DNA of 64,000 bases from contig NZ_JBIFNP010000001.1 of assembly GCF_043945595.1 (NCBI RefSeq), positions 1,860,001-1,924,000 of the forward strand, in the 5' to 3' direction. The number at the start of each line of letters is the position of its first letter. The first letter of the stretch is position 1. Position numbers and translations under genes: made by a program. The notes under the pieces were generated by a model, which ran no database searches, had not been told where the DNA came from, and worked only from the letters and a program-made list of their open reading frames with translations. Source of the stretch: Paenibacillus_S sp043945595 (GTDB taxonomy: Bacteria > Bacillota > Bacilli > Paenibacillales > NBRC-103111). Below, in pieces: positions 55,701 through 64,000 of this stretch.

Positions 55701-56771
55701 TCGCGTTATTTGGAGCATCATGAGGAGCTGCTTCCGAACGATGCGGTGGCCCAGGCCCGTTCTTATCTGGACTGGATCGGTCCGGCGCTGATGCGCCATC
55801 CGGACGGCCGCGCCCTTCGCGAGTATGCCGGGGGTTCCCAGCGGATCCCGGCGGCATGCTCCGGCGATCCGTCCCGGTGGGAGGTGCGTCTGCTTAGACC
55901 GGAATGGTTTGCGTCCGTGGCAGAAGCGGCAGGCGCTGCCGATATAGATGAAGAGCGTATGCAGTCTGTATTCCATTTGGAGCCTGTCAGCGATAAAGGG
56001 GATTTGACAGACCATCAGGTGTGGGGGCGGTTGTCTTGGGAGTATCCTTATGCCCAGGCATCGGCGTTATTGTCCAAAACATCCGTCACCGAGCTGAAGC
56101 GATTATCGGAGCATCACAGGCTGCTGGAGCTGATCTCGGACGAGCCGCAGGCCGGTATGCTGAACGATCCGCTGCTTTCTTCTCCATCGGCTTACCGACC
56201 GGCCATTGTCCGGCGTCCGAGATTTCTGGAGCAGAAGAAGCTGAATGCGGCAGAGCGCGGAACGGTATTTCATGCCGTCATGCAGCATATACGTATGGAC
56301 AAGGTTCCATCTGCTGACGACATCCGTGAAACGTTAGCCGATATGCTGCGTAAGCAATTATTAACCGAACCGCAGTGCGAGGCTGTAGATGCTGACGTAA
56401 TAGCCTCTTTCTTCCGGAGTGATTTGGGCGGCAGGCTGCTGCATGCGGATCGCATCCATCGCGAGGTACCGTTCAGCTACGGTCTGCCCGCTAAAGAGGT
56501 ATACAGTGATACGGATGAGCAGACAGCCGAAGAGACTATTCTTCTGCAGGGGATTATTGACTGCATGTTTGAAGAAGGACAAGGGCTCGTGCTGCTGGAC
56601 TATAAAACGGATCATGTGAAGAGCGGCGGCACGGCCGAGCTGCACGCTATTCGCGAGCGGTATCGTCTCCAGCTCGATTTATACGCCAAAGCGGTTGAGA
56701 AAATCTGGAGGCGTCCGGTCACGGGGAAATACATTTTCCTGTTTGACGGGGCTCATATCCTGGAAGTGTAG
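52728..56771 (+). CDS. addA: AddA, helicase-nuclease subunit A
   Basis: UvrD-like helicase with a C-terminal RecB nuclease domain, 1347 residues, longer than the usual 1230 or so. Walker A AAAGSGKTAVL near residues 34-40, LVATFTNAAAAEM, LLDEYQDTNRVQE (motif II), and VIRIMSIHKSKGLEFPVVF-like VRIMSIHKSKGLEFPVVFAA. The nuclease active site ends in LLDYKTDHV. The extra length lies partly in an acidic insert near residue 730. The start overlaps addB by 26 bases. Confidence 0.97.
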   Translation: MMDKIQKPEGSTWTDDQWDAIAIHGHDMLVAAAAGSGKTAVLVERIIRRISDEHNPVDVDRLLVATFTNAAAAEMRHRISEALEKALERNPGSDHIRRQLALIARASITTLHSFCLEVIRTHYQRIGLDPGFRIANETESELMRQDLLEELFEEQYEAATEQSDFWRLVEWFGGEKSDDALHRLVQRLYDESRSHPSPDRWLREMAAMFNRSEHRPSGAEENNPWIPSLLVSVRLELEGIVSVLKEAVQLADAPGGPAPYLSNLKEDLEAVAYLQQVAEYSWTHLYDAFQGTAFGKLKPSRGDQYDKELQERVKELRNKAKEELTGLAEELFDRTLEQYEQELEELAPLMLALVELVIEFGRRYQEGKKAKGLVDFGDLEHFCLHILSEDAGSSVLQPSSIALQYREHFAEVLLDEYQDTNRVQEAIVSLISREGPGNRFMVGDVKQSIYRFRLAEPGLFLEKYKSYKSDEPEPGQKIDLAKNFRSRRSVVDGVNYIFRQTMGETVGEIAYDSRAELVYGASYYPDWPGSNGSEAAELLLMDRSEDELSLTDDAVVYETSSEQEGQEAAAEAVSEARELETAQLEARVIAQHIRKLLGAEGGPVFQVYDKASGGQRDITYRDMVILLRATQQWSPVIIEELRQQGIPAYAELSSGYFAATEVEVLLSLLRIIDNPYQDIPIASVLRSPIVGLTEEQLAYIRIAGRHKAFYEAVISYAKVSRRPDIDTGVGSDEAHAAAAEIGEGLNEAAAGEEAGTMERRAASASLDIASEVPMEQVSDRDPEVQSKLELFLKQLQGWRESARQGELSELIWTIYRDTGFYDFVGGLPGGQQRQANLRALYDRAKQYEATSFRGLFRFLRFVERMKDSGGDLGTARALGEQENVVRIMSIHKSKGLEFPVVFAAGMAKRFNQRDLTDTFMVHKDLGFGPKYMDVQTRTSYPALPWLAIRRKMRTEMLAEEMRVLYVALTRAREKLYLLATVKDTDKLLQKWSRYLEHHEELLPNDAVAQARSYLDWIGPALMRHPDGRALREYAGGSQRIPAACSGDPSRWEVRLLRPEWFASVAEAAGAADIDEERMQSVFHLEPVSDKGDLTDHQVWGRLSWEYPYAQASALLSKTSVTELKRLSEHHRLLELISDEPQAGMLNDPLLSSPSAYRPAIVRRPRFLEQKKLNAAERGTVFHAVMQHIRMDKVPSADDIRETLADMLRKQLLTEPQCEAVDADVIASFFRSDLGGRLLHADRIHREVPFSYGLPAKEVYSDTDEQTAEETILLQGIIDCMFEEGQGLVLLDYKTDHVKSGGTAELHAIRERYRLQLDLYAKAVEKIWRRPVTGKYIFLFDGAHILEV

Positions 56772-56822
56772 TTCGGATGCTCGGCAATAAGATGATTTAA
56801 ACATGAAGGGGGATTGTCTCAT

Positions 56823-58990
56823 ATGATTTCGACCCGCAAAGCTGCCCGCCTAGGCGCAAAGCTGCTTATGGTCATTTCTCTAGCTGTAGGACTTCTGGGT
56901 GGCGGCGCCGGCGCTTGGGCCGATCCGATTTGGGATCGCTGGCAGGCTGCCGATGCGGCTGTGAACAGCGGACATCCGGAAGCGGCGGTCCCCATTGGCA
57001 GTACCTTGTCGAGTATTACGCCTCGATTGCCGATTGGCAAAATGCGGCATTGTTTTGCGGCAGGCTGGACGAATATTACGACGGAATCCAGGACTATGTG
57101 AATGCAATCCGTTATTATGAGCTGGAGAATGAGTACTGGCTGAAAGACGGCAAGGATTGGGGAGCCGTCGATCTGCAGCGCGCGGAACAAATCCGGACGG
57201 TCGTAGAGCTGTATCAATCGACCTCCGATACGGCTCTGCTAACCCGGCAGGGGGCGCCGGCGAACGGTAAGCTGGCCAAGTTCGAGCCTGCCTACGGCAT
57301 GTATATCGGTATGTACTCCGAGCAGGATCCGGCCATGCAGAACCACTTCAGCCGGTCGGAATCGATCTACGGCAAAAAGCATGCGCTCTACCTCGCCTAT
57401 TCGCCGGTAGGCGGGGCTTTTCCCAAGCAGTATGCGGTACGAGCCAAGGAAACGGGAGCTGCGCTGCAGATTGCCTGGGAGCCGAAGAACGGCCTGGATT
57501 CGGTGAAGGATGACGCTTATTTAAGGGAATGGGCCCGTGCGGCCAAAGCTTCGGGGATACCTATCTTTTTGCGCTATGCCAGCGAAATGAACGGCGACTG
57601 GGTTGTATGGCATGGCGACCCGCAAAAATATATCGAAAAGTTCAGGCTGGTCCACGACGTGATGGCCGAAGAGGCGCCGAACGTTGCGATGGTCTGGAGT
57701 CCGGGAGATGTGCCTGCCTACTCCATGGATGTTTATTATCCGGGAGACGATTATGTCGACTGGGTCGGCGTCAGTATGTATACTGAGCCGTACGAGAACG
57801 GCGATCCGGCACAGGGGAATATGCAGGCTACATCGCCTGTTGAAAGGCTGGATTATTTGTACAAGACGTATTCGGACCGGAAGCCGCTGATGATCAGCGA
57901 GACGGCCGTATCCCACTATGCTCATATTCCGCAGGAGTCTTTTACAGACTATGGGCTGCTGAACCTGCAGCGGCTGTACGAAATCATGCCGCTCAAATAT
58001 CCGCGGCTGAAGTCAATTACGTACTTCAATGTGGATCTGAAGGATCGGGAATCCCGCAACAATTATTTGTTAGGGGCTAACGAGGCGATGAAAAACCTGT
58101 ACAGCCGGATGATCGCTTCCCCGTTCTATTTAACCAAGGTAGAGCAGGGGGCCGTACCGGCAGACGGAACGGGGCATACGAAGCTGCTGGATACCCAAAA
58201 TACGTTTACAGAACGCACGCATATTACTCCATGGGTTAAAATTCCGGATATTTATATCGGCAAGCTGGATTATTATTTGAACGGCAAGCTGATCGCCACG
58301 CAAACCGCTCCGCCGTTCGGGATCGATCTGGAGGCAGGGAGTGTCCCGGAAGGCTCCAATGTAAAGCTGGAAGTCTACAATCAGGCTGGAAAGCAGGTAG
58401 CTTCCAAGTCGGTATCAATCTCCTCCGGGGTGGCTGTACGGATGAAAGGGAAGCTGCAGGCTTACGAGCAGCCGCCGGTCATTCGTCAAGGCAGCACGCT
58501 CACCCCGCTGAGAGCCATATTTGAATCTATGGGAGCTACCGTTACATGGGATGCCGCTACGCAAACCGCGACCGGACGCAAGGGGGATACCGTGGTGACG
58601 CTGAAGATTGGCGATCATCAAGCCTATAAGAATGGGCAGCCGATTACGCTGGAGGTTCCCGCTCAATTGGTGAACGGGTATACCTTGGCTCCTGCCCGCT
58701 TCGTAGGCGAGGCGTTCGGCGGCGAGGTACAGTGGGACGGCAGCCTGCGAGCCGTTAAAATTACGGTTCCTCCATCCCAGGTATCCAAATCCGCAGCGCC
58801 TTCGGCTTCATCCGAGCGGCCTGCGGAGCAGAAGCCTGAAGCGTTAGCTCGTACGGCTGCTTCTTCCTCTGAAAGATCTCACCCAGACCAAGAGCAAAAA
58901 CCCGATTCCTTCGAATCGGGTTGGCTCTTTCAGCTTTTCTCCATAGTTCGTTCCTTGCTGCAAACAGCGGCAGCCTGGTTATCGCACTGA
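56823..58990 (+). CDS. Secreted GH26-like glycosidase with copper-amine-oxidase-type stalk domain, frameshifted
   Basis: A secreted protein of about 722 residues. The signal peptide is LLMVISLAVGLLGGGAGAWA. A catalytic domain of the GH26 (beta-mannanase-like) type follows, with the likely acid/base Glu in RYASEMNGDWVVW and nucleophile Glu in LMISETAVS. The C-terminal stalk repeat contains GSTLTPLRAIFESMGATVTWD and ARFVGEAFGGEVQWDG. One base is missing at about 56990 between GHPEAAVP and YLVEYYASIADW-type sequence. Substrate unknown; secretion is by signal peptide. The C-terminal tail may be altered by the overlapping hairpin. Confidence 0.84.
58905..58925 (-). terminator. Minus-strand terminator inside the glycosidase 3' end
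   Basis: Minus-strand arms CCCGATTC and GAATCGGG with a TTTTT tail, downstream of the oxidoreductase gene below. It sits inside the last codons of the plus-strand gene. Confidence 0.7.
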
Positions 58991-59024
58991 TTCTCCGCCG
59001 CGTAAAGCCCTTGCTCACTGTGCA

Positions 59025-60342
59025 TTAAATGCGAACAGGTACTTTGACTTCCTCCATAATCGCTTTCGCTACTTTACGGGCGCTCGAGAAGGAACGCTCC
59101 GCCAATTCTCCTTTACCTTCGCAGCCATCGCCGCAGAAATAGAACGGCACATTCTCCAATCGGGTCGGCAGCAGCTGGTTCGTTACAATATTTTTAACGC
59201 TGGCCACCATAGCTTTCTTGGATACCCGTTTTACGGCCGTTTCATCCCGCCAGCCCGGATAATAGTGATCGAACAGGTCTTCCATCTGCTTGGTTTTGCT
59301 GTCCAGGTAAGCCTTTCTTTCTTCTTCATTCGAGAAATTGTCGCTCAAATAAGCGATACCCTGCAGCAGCTGGCCGCCGTCCGGCACCAAGGTATGATCC
59401 GTGGCGGATACATCGCTGATAAACAGCTTGTTGTCCATGTCGCTGATATAAGAGAATGGACGGGCGACAACCTTGTTCAGGCCGATATCGTATACCATGA
59501 CTTCCGTAGGGGTATTCTCTTCGAACGGAGCCATGAACGGTTCCCAAGGCGTTCCTTTCATCAGCTTGCAGATTTGCTGTACCGGCATTGCAAAAATTAC
59601 TTTATCGAAAACGAGCTCCCTCGTTTTGGTTTTCAGCACATATTTTCGATCCTCGTACCGGATTTCCTCTACGCCTTCCTTGAGAGCCATCTCCCAGGTG
59701 CCGGGCAGCTCGATTTTTTGGCGCAGCTGGTTGGTAATGACGGCCCAGCTTCCCAGCACGTAGTTAACCGGACGGGAGGAGAGGAACAGGTTATGGTAGT
59801 ATTCGCTGATCACTTCGCCAGGAACCTTGCGGGCTTCTTCCGGCGTGATGAAGAAGTTGGAGCAGACGAGATGCTCCCATAGCTCTTTTACATCCTCATC
59901 CGCATCGGATTGAGCGAGGTAGTCGCCTAGCGTCTCATAGTTTTTCACTTTATGAATATGGGCGATGATCGCGGAAATTTCCCCGACAAACCGGCACCTT
60001 CTGCTTCGCATTCAAAATTTCCGTCCGCATTAAATTGACAAAATCAAGCGGCGCGGGAGTTAACTGATCGTTTTTGTAATACATGACTCTTCTCTTATCC
60101 ACCTGCTTGGAGCTGAAGGACAGACCAAGCTCACGCTCCATCGCGCTTAGTTCGTGCCGGTCGATTCCGTATACGGCATGAGCGCCGTAATTGAGCGTAA
60201 AGCCTGCTTTCTCATATGTAAAAGCACGGCCGCCCCATTGCGGACTTCTTTCAAATATAACACCTTCAATTCCTTCATGCTCCGATAAATAAGCCGCGGC
60301 AGTCAAGCCGGCCAATCCTCCGCCAATAATTGCGATTTTCAT
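59025..60342 (-). CDS. FAD-dependent amine-oxidase/desaturase-like oxidoreductase, frameshifted
   Basis: A flavoprotein of about 438 residues resembling protoporphyrinogen oxidase or phytoene desaturase-type enzymes. FAD-binding MKIAIIGGGLAGLTAAAYLSEHEG and GVIFERSPQWGGRAF at the start, VIFAMPVQQICKLM in the middle, and YFCGDGCEGKGELAERSFSSARKVA at the end. One extra base near 59993 breaks KQKV-RFVGEISAIIAH. The ATG 60342 follows TAAGGAGG. The substrate is unknown. Confidence 0.84.
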
Positions 60343-60355
60343 CTTGTTAGCCTCC

Positions 60356-60957
60356 TTAGCGTTCTGTATCAGCCTTGATTCGATGGGTATAGAGGATGCG
60401 CCTTGATCGGAACGCAGTCCGGACCAAACCCAAGCGAGATTATTTCGTACCATGCCGAGCAATTCCTGTTCTTCCTGAGAGCACCACATCCATAAAGTTC
60501 CGCGATAGGCCGCGATGAGCAGCTTCACCTTGGTCGGGTTCGGCAGCCAGCGCAGCAGGCGGTTAAACAGCAATTGATACTGCTCTTCTTCAATGGCTTT
60601 TAAAGCTTCGTTCTGAAGCGAAAGGGAGATCAAGCTGCGAATCAGCCTAGGATACGTTTGAATATTGGACGACAAGTCTAAAAAGAGCCTGTTAATATGA
60701 CCCTCAAGGGATTGAACCTGGGATGGGGTTGTGTCCGCCCATTCGGAAATAACATGAATTTGCTTGCGGGACATTTCCCTTAATATCTCATCTTTTCCTT
60801 GAAAATAATGATAAAAAGTGCCCTTTGACGTGTGGGTAGCGGCAATGATATCGTCGACCGACACCTGCTCATAACCGCGCTCCATAAATAAGCGCAAAGC
60901 CACCTCGATCATAAACTCCCGCTTTTTACGGGTTGAAGCACGCATAAACCGACTCAT
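60356..60957 (-). CDS. TetR-family regulator, C-terminus frameshifted
   Basis: N-terminal helix-turn-helix in LRLFMERGYEQVSVDDIIAATHTSKGTFYHYFQGKDEIL, ligand domain after. As written the frame runs without a stop into the oxidoreductase, giving an apparent fusion. One frame over, TAA at 60358-60356 overlaps the TAAGGAGG site of the next gene, the usual close-packed arrangement, so one base is probably missing in the tail. ATG 60957 follows GGGGTGG. It likely controls itself and the oxidoreductase. Confidence 0.8.
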
Positions 60958-60988
60958 CCGAACCACCCCATCGTCCATCATCGGCTTC

Positions 60989-61017
60989 ATTATACATAAT
61001 ATTAGACTTACAGTCTA
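60989..61017 (-). promoter_or_regulatory. TetR-type operator and promoter
   Basis: The palindrome TAGACT-TAC-AGTCTA (61003-61017) overlaps the -35 region of a minus-strand promoter whose -10 is TATAAT (60994-60989). Autoregulation is inferred. Confidence 0.65.
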
Positions 61018-61229
61018 GAAGTGAAACAGGGCTATCGTTTTTTAGTTTTGGCAGGAACGGAAAGTCTATGCGCCGCTTTCAAATACGAGAAAATAAGGGG
61101 AAAATCGACGTTTAACGAACATCCTTAATTTTTCTTTGATTCGGAGTTTCTTTTTTGCGAAAAATTCGGTATAGTAATAACGATATAGAATTACCGTCAT
61201 AGCTTTAGGCGCTGGGAGGACAACCCGTC

Positions 61230-61595
61230 ATGGATTGTATTTTTTGTAAGATCATCGAGGGGAGCATCCCTTCCAAGAAAGTGTACGAGAACGAGCACGT
61301 GTTGGCGTTTCATGATATTCAGCCGGCCGCTCCCGTACATATTTTGATTATCCCCAAGAAGCACATCGCAACCATGAACGACGTTGAGTCAAGCGACTGG
61401 GGCTTGCTCGGTGAGATTCATCGTGCCGCGCAAGAAATCGCCAGACAAGTTGGTGTGGCGGAAAGCGGTTATCGTTTGATTAATAACTGCGGTACAGACG
61501 GAGGACAAGTTGTTTTTCATATTCATTATCACTTGTTGGCAGGAGAGAAGCTGGGCCCGCTTAACGCGAGGCAGTCAACAAACTTTATTTCATAG
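61230..61595 (+). CDS. HIT-family protein (histidine triad)
   Basis: A 121-residue nucleotide phosphoramidase-like protein (Hint type). N-terminal MDCIFCKIIEGSIPSKKV and the triad VFHIHYHLLAG. GGGAGG upstream. Cytoplasmic; precise substrate not predictable. Confidence 0.95.
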   Translation: MDCIFCKIIEGSIPSKKVYENEHVLAFHDIQPAAPVHILIIPKKHIATMNDVESSDWGLLGEIHRAAQEIARQVGVAESGYRLINNCGTDGGQVVFHIHYHLLAGEKLGPLNARQSTNFIS

Positions 61596-61596
61596 G

Positions 61597-61626
61597 TTGA
61601 CACCCAGTTTAGCTATGCCATATAAT
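61597..61626 (+). promoter_or_regulatory. rpsU promoter
   Basis: TTGACA (61597-61602), 18-base spacer, TATAAT (61621-61626). Perfect hexamers. Confidence 0.85.
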
Positions 61627-61686
61627 GAAATTTGATGAATTGCTTTTTTTCGTCTTGGACGGTCTGTTCGGAGGGAGGGAAAACTG

Positions 61687-61860
61687 GTGTCAGAAACTCG
61701 AGTTCGCAAAAATGAAACTATAGATGCTGCACTTCGCCGCTTTAAGCGCTCCATCGCAAAAGATGGCGTATTAGCGGAGGTTAAAAAACGCAAGCATTAT
61801 GAGAAGCCAAGCGTGAAACGTAAGAAGAAATCAGAGGCTGCTCGTAAGAGAAAGTTCTAG
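61687..61860 (+). CDS. rpsU: 30S ribosomal protein S21
   Basis: A 57-residue basic protein. GTG start at 61687 with GGAGGGAGGG upstream, giving SETRVRKNETIDAALRRFKR; ends KKKSEAARKRKF. Paired with yqeY and nfeD-floA as in Bacillus. Confidence 0.96.
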   Translation: MSETRVRKNETIDAALRRFKRSIAKDGVLAEVKKRKHYEKPSVKRKKKSEAARKRKF

Positions 61861-61872
61861 GGGGCTTAATCG

Positions 61873-62316
61873 ATGAGCTTAAGCGAGAGATTAAACGAAG
61901 ATATGAAGCTAGCGATGAAGAGTCAAGACAAGTTTAAACTCTCCGTAATCCGTATGGTTCGTGCAGCTATCAAGAATATTGAGATAGATCAGCGTAAAAC
62001 CTTAGATGACCAAGAAGTACTTGACGTTCTGAATCGTGAAGTTAAACAGCGGAAAGATTCCCTCCAAGAATTTGAAAAGGCAGGTCGTGACGACCTCGCC
62101 GAAACCGTGAAGGCAGAAATTGAAATTCTGATGGAGTACTTGCCGCAGCAGCTTTCGGAAGAAGAAGTAAAAGCCATTGTATCGCAGACCATCCAAGAAG
62201 TGGGAGCTTCTTCTAAAGCGGATATAGGAAAAGTCATGGGTGCATTGATGCCTAAGGTGAAAGGGCGTGCCGATGGCAAGATTGTCAATCAGGCCGTTCA
62301 ACAACTCTTATCATAG
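61873..62316 (+). CDS. yqeY: GatB/YqeY domain protein
   Basis: A 147-residue protein with the tRNA-binding-like tail domain found in GatB (MSLSERLNEDMKLAMKSQDK, VEILMEYLPQQLSEEEV-like EILMEYLPQQLSEEEV, DIGKVMGALMPKVKGRADG). Function unresolved. Follows rpsU by 12 bases, probably in one operon. Confidence 0.94.
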   Translation: MSLSERLNEDMKLAMKSQDKFKLSVIRMVRAAIKNIEIDQRKTLDDQEVLDVLNREVKQRKDSLQEFEKAGRDDLAETVKAEIEILMEYLPQQLSEEEVKAIVSQTIQEVGASSKADIGKVMGALMPKVKGRADGKIVNQAVQQLLS

Positions 62317-62326
62317 TAGGACATGG

Positions 62327-62357
62327 AAAACACTCCTGGAAACAGGAGTGTTTTTTT
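62327..62357 (+). terminator. Terminator after yqeY
   Basis: Arms AAACACTCCTG and CAGGAGTGTTT plus seven T. Confidence 0.92.
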
Positions 62358-62478
62358 ATTTATTCGGTTAATCGAATAGGTTAGCCGAATGGTTTTTTTT
62401 GCAAGTTTGAATCGAATAGGCTATCCTTTACGTAAGTATGAACAAGGAGCAAATAAGGAAAAAGGAGGTGAGGGTCAC

Positions 62479-63885
62479 ATGTGGAAGCCTAAGCCTTCGG
62501 CTTTGCTGCTCAGAACGGGCATGCTTCTGCTGGCAGCCTTGTTTATGTTAACAGGCTGGATTCCTGTTTCTGCTGCGGTGCAAGAGACAGGACAGACCGC
62601 CCCTGCCGCTTCAAGCCAGGCTCCATTATCCGCTCCAGTCGTGGTCATTCCCGTTCACAAGACGATTGAGGCGGGGCTGGAGAAGTTTTTAACCCGTGCG
62701 GTAAATGAAGCCGCGGAAGCACAAGCGATGTATATTGTTCTGGATATCGATACTTTGGGCGGAGAGGTTATCGCCGCAGAGGAGATTGGAGAATTGATCC
62801 GGGGCAGTAAGGTGCCGACGATCGCCTATGTTCACGGTAAAGCGGTTTCTGCAGGGAGCTATATTGCTCTGAATGCCGTGCAGATTGCGATGGAGCCAGG
62901 CAGCTCGATAGGAGCGGCCGCCGTTGTGGACGGCTCCGGCAACGAGATCGATAATGTAAAGGTTGTTGCCCATTGGGCTAGTGAAATGCGTGCTGCTGCC
63001 GAGCTTCGGGGGCGTGATCCGCAGATAGCGGAAGCGATGGTTGACAAAAATGTCGGCGTTACCATGCAGCCGATCGGGCGCGACGTGCCGAAAGGCCAGC
63101 TCGTTTCCTTGACGGCGGAGGAGGCGGTGAAGGTAGGCTACGCCGAGGTGCTGGCCAAAGATATGGGCGAGGTGATTCGTCATATCGGAGGGACGGAGCA
63201 CCCGCTTCTTACGATGAAGCCTACGCCGGCTGAGACATTTTCCCGATGGATTACCGATCCGCTGGTATCGACGCTGCTGCTCTTTATCGGCATCGCAGGG
63301 ATTGCCATCGAGTTGTTCGTGCCAGGATTCGGTATTCCGGGAATATTGGGGCTGCTTGGTTTTGGCTTGTACTTCTTCGGCCATTACATTATCGGCTTCG
63401 CGGGGGTGGAGGATATAGCGCTCTTTATCATTGGCGTCGTGCTGCTGATCATCGAGATTTTCGTTTCCAGCTTTGGTATTCTAGGCATCCTGGGGATCGT
63501 CTGCTTATTCAGCAGTGTCGTGATGGCGGCCTACAATACGAAGCAGGCGGCATTGAATCTGTCTATCGCTTTCGTGCTTGCAGTCATTGTGTTGGCTATC
63601 TTTATTAAAATATTTAAGCACCGCGGCGTCTGGAACCGGTTTATTTTACGCGATTCGCTGACGACCGAGGAAGGCTACACCTCAGCGGACTCGAGAACAG
63701 AGCTGGTGGGCCGGACAGGGACGGCGCTTACGCCGCTGCGTCCCGCAGGCACCGTACAAATCGGCGAGGATCGGATCGATGTCGTAACCTCGGGAGAATT
63801 CATTCCTGCCAGCACTTCAGTCATCGTTATTCAAGTCGAAGGCTCGCGCATTGTTGTTCGCAAGGAAGAGGAAAGACATGCTTAA
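62479..63885 (+). CDS. nfeD: NfeD family membrane protease-like protein
   Basis: A 468-residue membrane protein usually paired with a flotillin. N-terminal signal segment, a ClpP-like serine protease domain (VLDIDTLGGEV; likely nucleophile Ser in KAVSAGSYIAL), several membrane helices (ITDPLVSTLLLFIGIAGIAI), and a C-terminal OB-fold (LVGRTGTALTPLRPAG). ATG 62479 follows AAAGGAGGTGAGG; an earlier in-frame ATG (62389) lacks a site. Upstream of floA. Confidence 0.94.
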   Translation: MWKPKPSALLLRTGMLLLAALFMLTGWIPVSAAVQETGQTAPAASSQAPLSAPVVVIPVHKTIEAGLEKFLTRAVNEAAEAQAMYIVLDIDTLGGEVIAAEEIGELIRGSKVPTIAYVHGKAVSAGSYIALNAVQIAMEPGSSIGAAAVVDGSGNEIDNVKVVAHWASEMRAAAELRGRDPQIAEAMVDKNVGVTMQPIGRDVPKGQLVSLTAEEAVKVGYAEVLAKDMGEVIRHIGGTEHPLLTMKPTPAETFSRWITDPLVSTLLLFIGIAGIAIELFVPGFGIPGILGLLGFGLYFFGHYIIGFAGVEDIALFIIGVVLLIIEIFVSSFGILGILGIVCLFSSVVMAAYNTKQAALNLSIAFVLAVIVLAIFIKIFKHRGVWNRFILRDSLTTEEGYTSADSRTELVGRTGTALTPLRPAGTVQIGEDRIDVVTSGEFIPASTSVIVIQVEGSRIVVRKEEERHA

Positions 63886-63925
63886 AGCCTGAAATCAGGC
63901 CTATTCACTTAACAGGAGGTTATGT

Positions 63926-64000
63926 ATGGATTCCATTGTTTACGTGCTGCTGCTTGTAGTCATTGTTATTATCGCGCTGTCGGTCTTTTTAAGCTTCGTT
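63926..64000 (+). CDS. floA: Flotillin-like FloA, 5' end only
   Basis: The first 25 codons of a membrane protein that runs off the window. Hydrophobic hairpin start (MDSIVYVLLLVVIVIIALS), as in FloA. ATG 63926 has AGGAGG 6 bases upstream. Assignment rests on that and on the nfeD-floA order. Confidence 0.8.
   Translation, partial: MDSIVYVLLLVVIVIIALSVFLSFV

Overview
The window comes from a low-to-mid-GC endospore-forming Firmicute, most likely Paenibacillus or a close relative. The evidence is gene order and content. The backbone follows the Bacillus comE-holA-rpsT-gpr-spoIIP-lepA-hemW-hrcA-grpE-dnaK-dnaJ-prmA-rsmE-mtaB ... rpsU-yqeY-nfeD-floA block. It includes two sporulation genes (gpr, spoIIP), a T-box leader, a CIRCE element and the AddAB nuclease. 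I cannot name the species. No tRNA, rRNA, IS element or CRISPR array was seen.

Layout. 1-8.1 kb: aroE (3' end only), yhbY, nadD, yqeK, rsfS, an S1-domain CvfB-like gene, a yqeM-type methyltransferase, a T-box-controlled leuS, and comER on the opposite strand. 8.2-13.7 kb: comEA, a homocysteine synthase inserted after comEA, comEB and comEC. 13.7-21.9 kb is accessory: csoR-copZ copper sensing, a copper-type lipoprotein, an ATP-dependent DNA ligase, a DJ-1/PfpI protein, an EamA transporter, a DUF2264 protein, and an ECF sigma factor with its zinc-type anti-sigma factor. 22.2-25.6 kb: holA, an AAA ATPase, rpsT (reverse) and gpr. 25.7-27.4 kb: a small cassette of two tandem TIR-like proteins plus a short third reading frame, sitting between the sporulation genes gpr and spoIIP. 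28-33.5 kb: spoIIP, yqxA-like gene, lepA, hemW, a GNAT. 33.5-40.2 kb: the CIRCE-controlled heat-shock operon hrcA, a group III (archaeal/CCT-like) chaperonin, grpE, dnaK, dnaJ. 40.3-45.6 kb: two small stress-type genes, prmA, an M50 protease, rsmE, mtaB, Nudix. 45.7-61.6 kb: an RlmI-like methyltransferase, a nitroreductase behind a Fur-box-like site, a HEAT-like protein, addB-addA, a GH26-type secreted protein, a TetR/FAD-oxidoreductase pair, and a HIT protein. 61.6-64 kb: rpsU, yqeY, nfeD and the start of floA.

Two themes stand out. First, the TIR-like cassette: a 157-residue stand-alone TIR-like protein keeps its putative catalytic Glu. A 4-nt-overlapping partner has lost it and carries an unfamiliar C-terminal domain. 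A coupled 55-residue basic protein follows. This looks like a small defence or signalling module and I know of no described system with this makeup. Second, the CCT-like chaperonin sits inside the hrcA-grpE-dnaK-dnaJ operon.

Quality caution: about a dozen genes, including likely essential or conserved ones (aroE, comEC, dnaJ, addB twice), carry single-base insertions or deletions, and two more carry an in-frame stop exactly where a sense codon is expected. So many lesions in housekeeping genes point to sequencing or assembly error rather than real decay. Such genes are annotated below over their full inferred extent with the lesion position stated.
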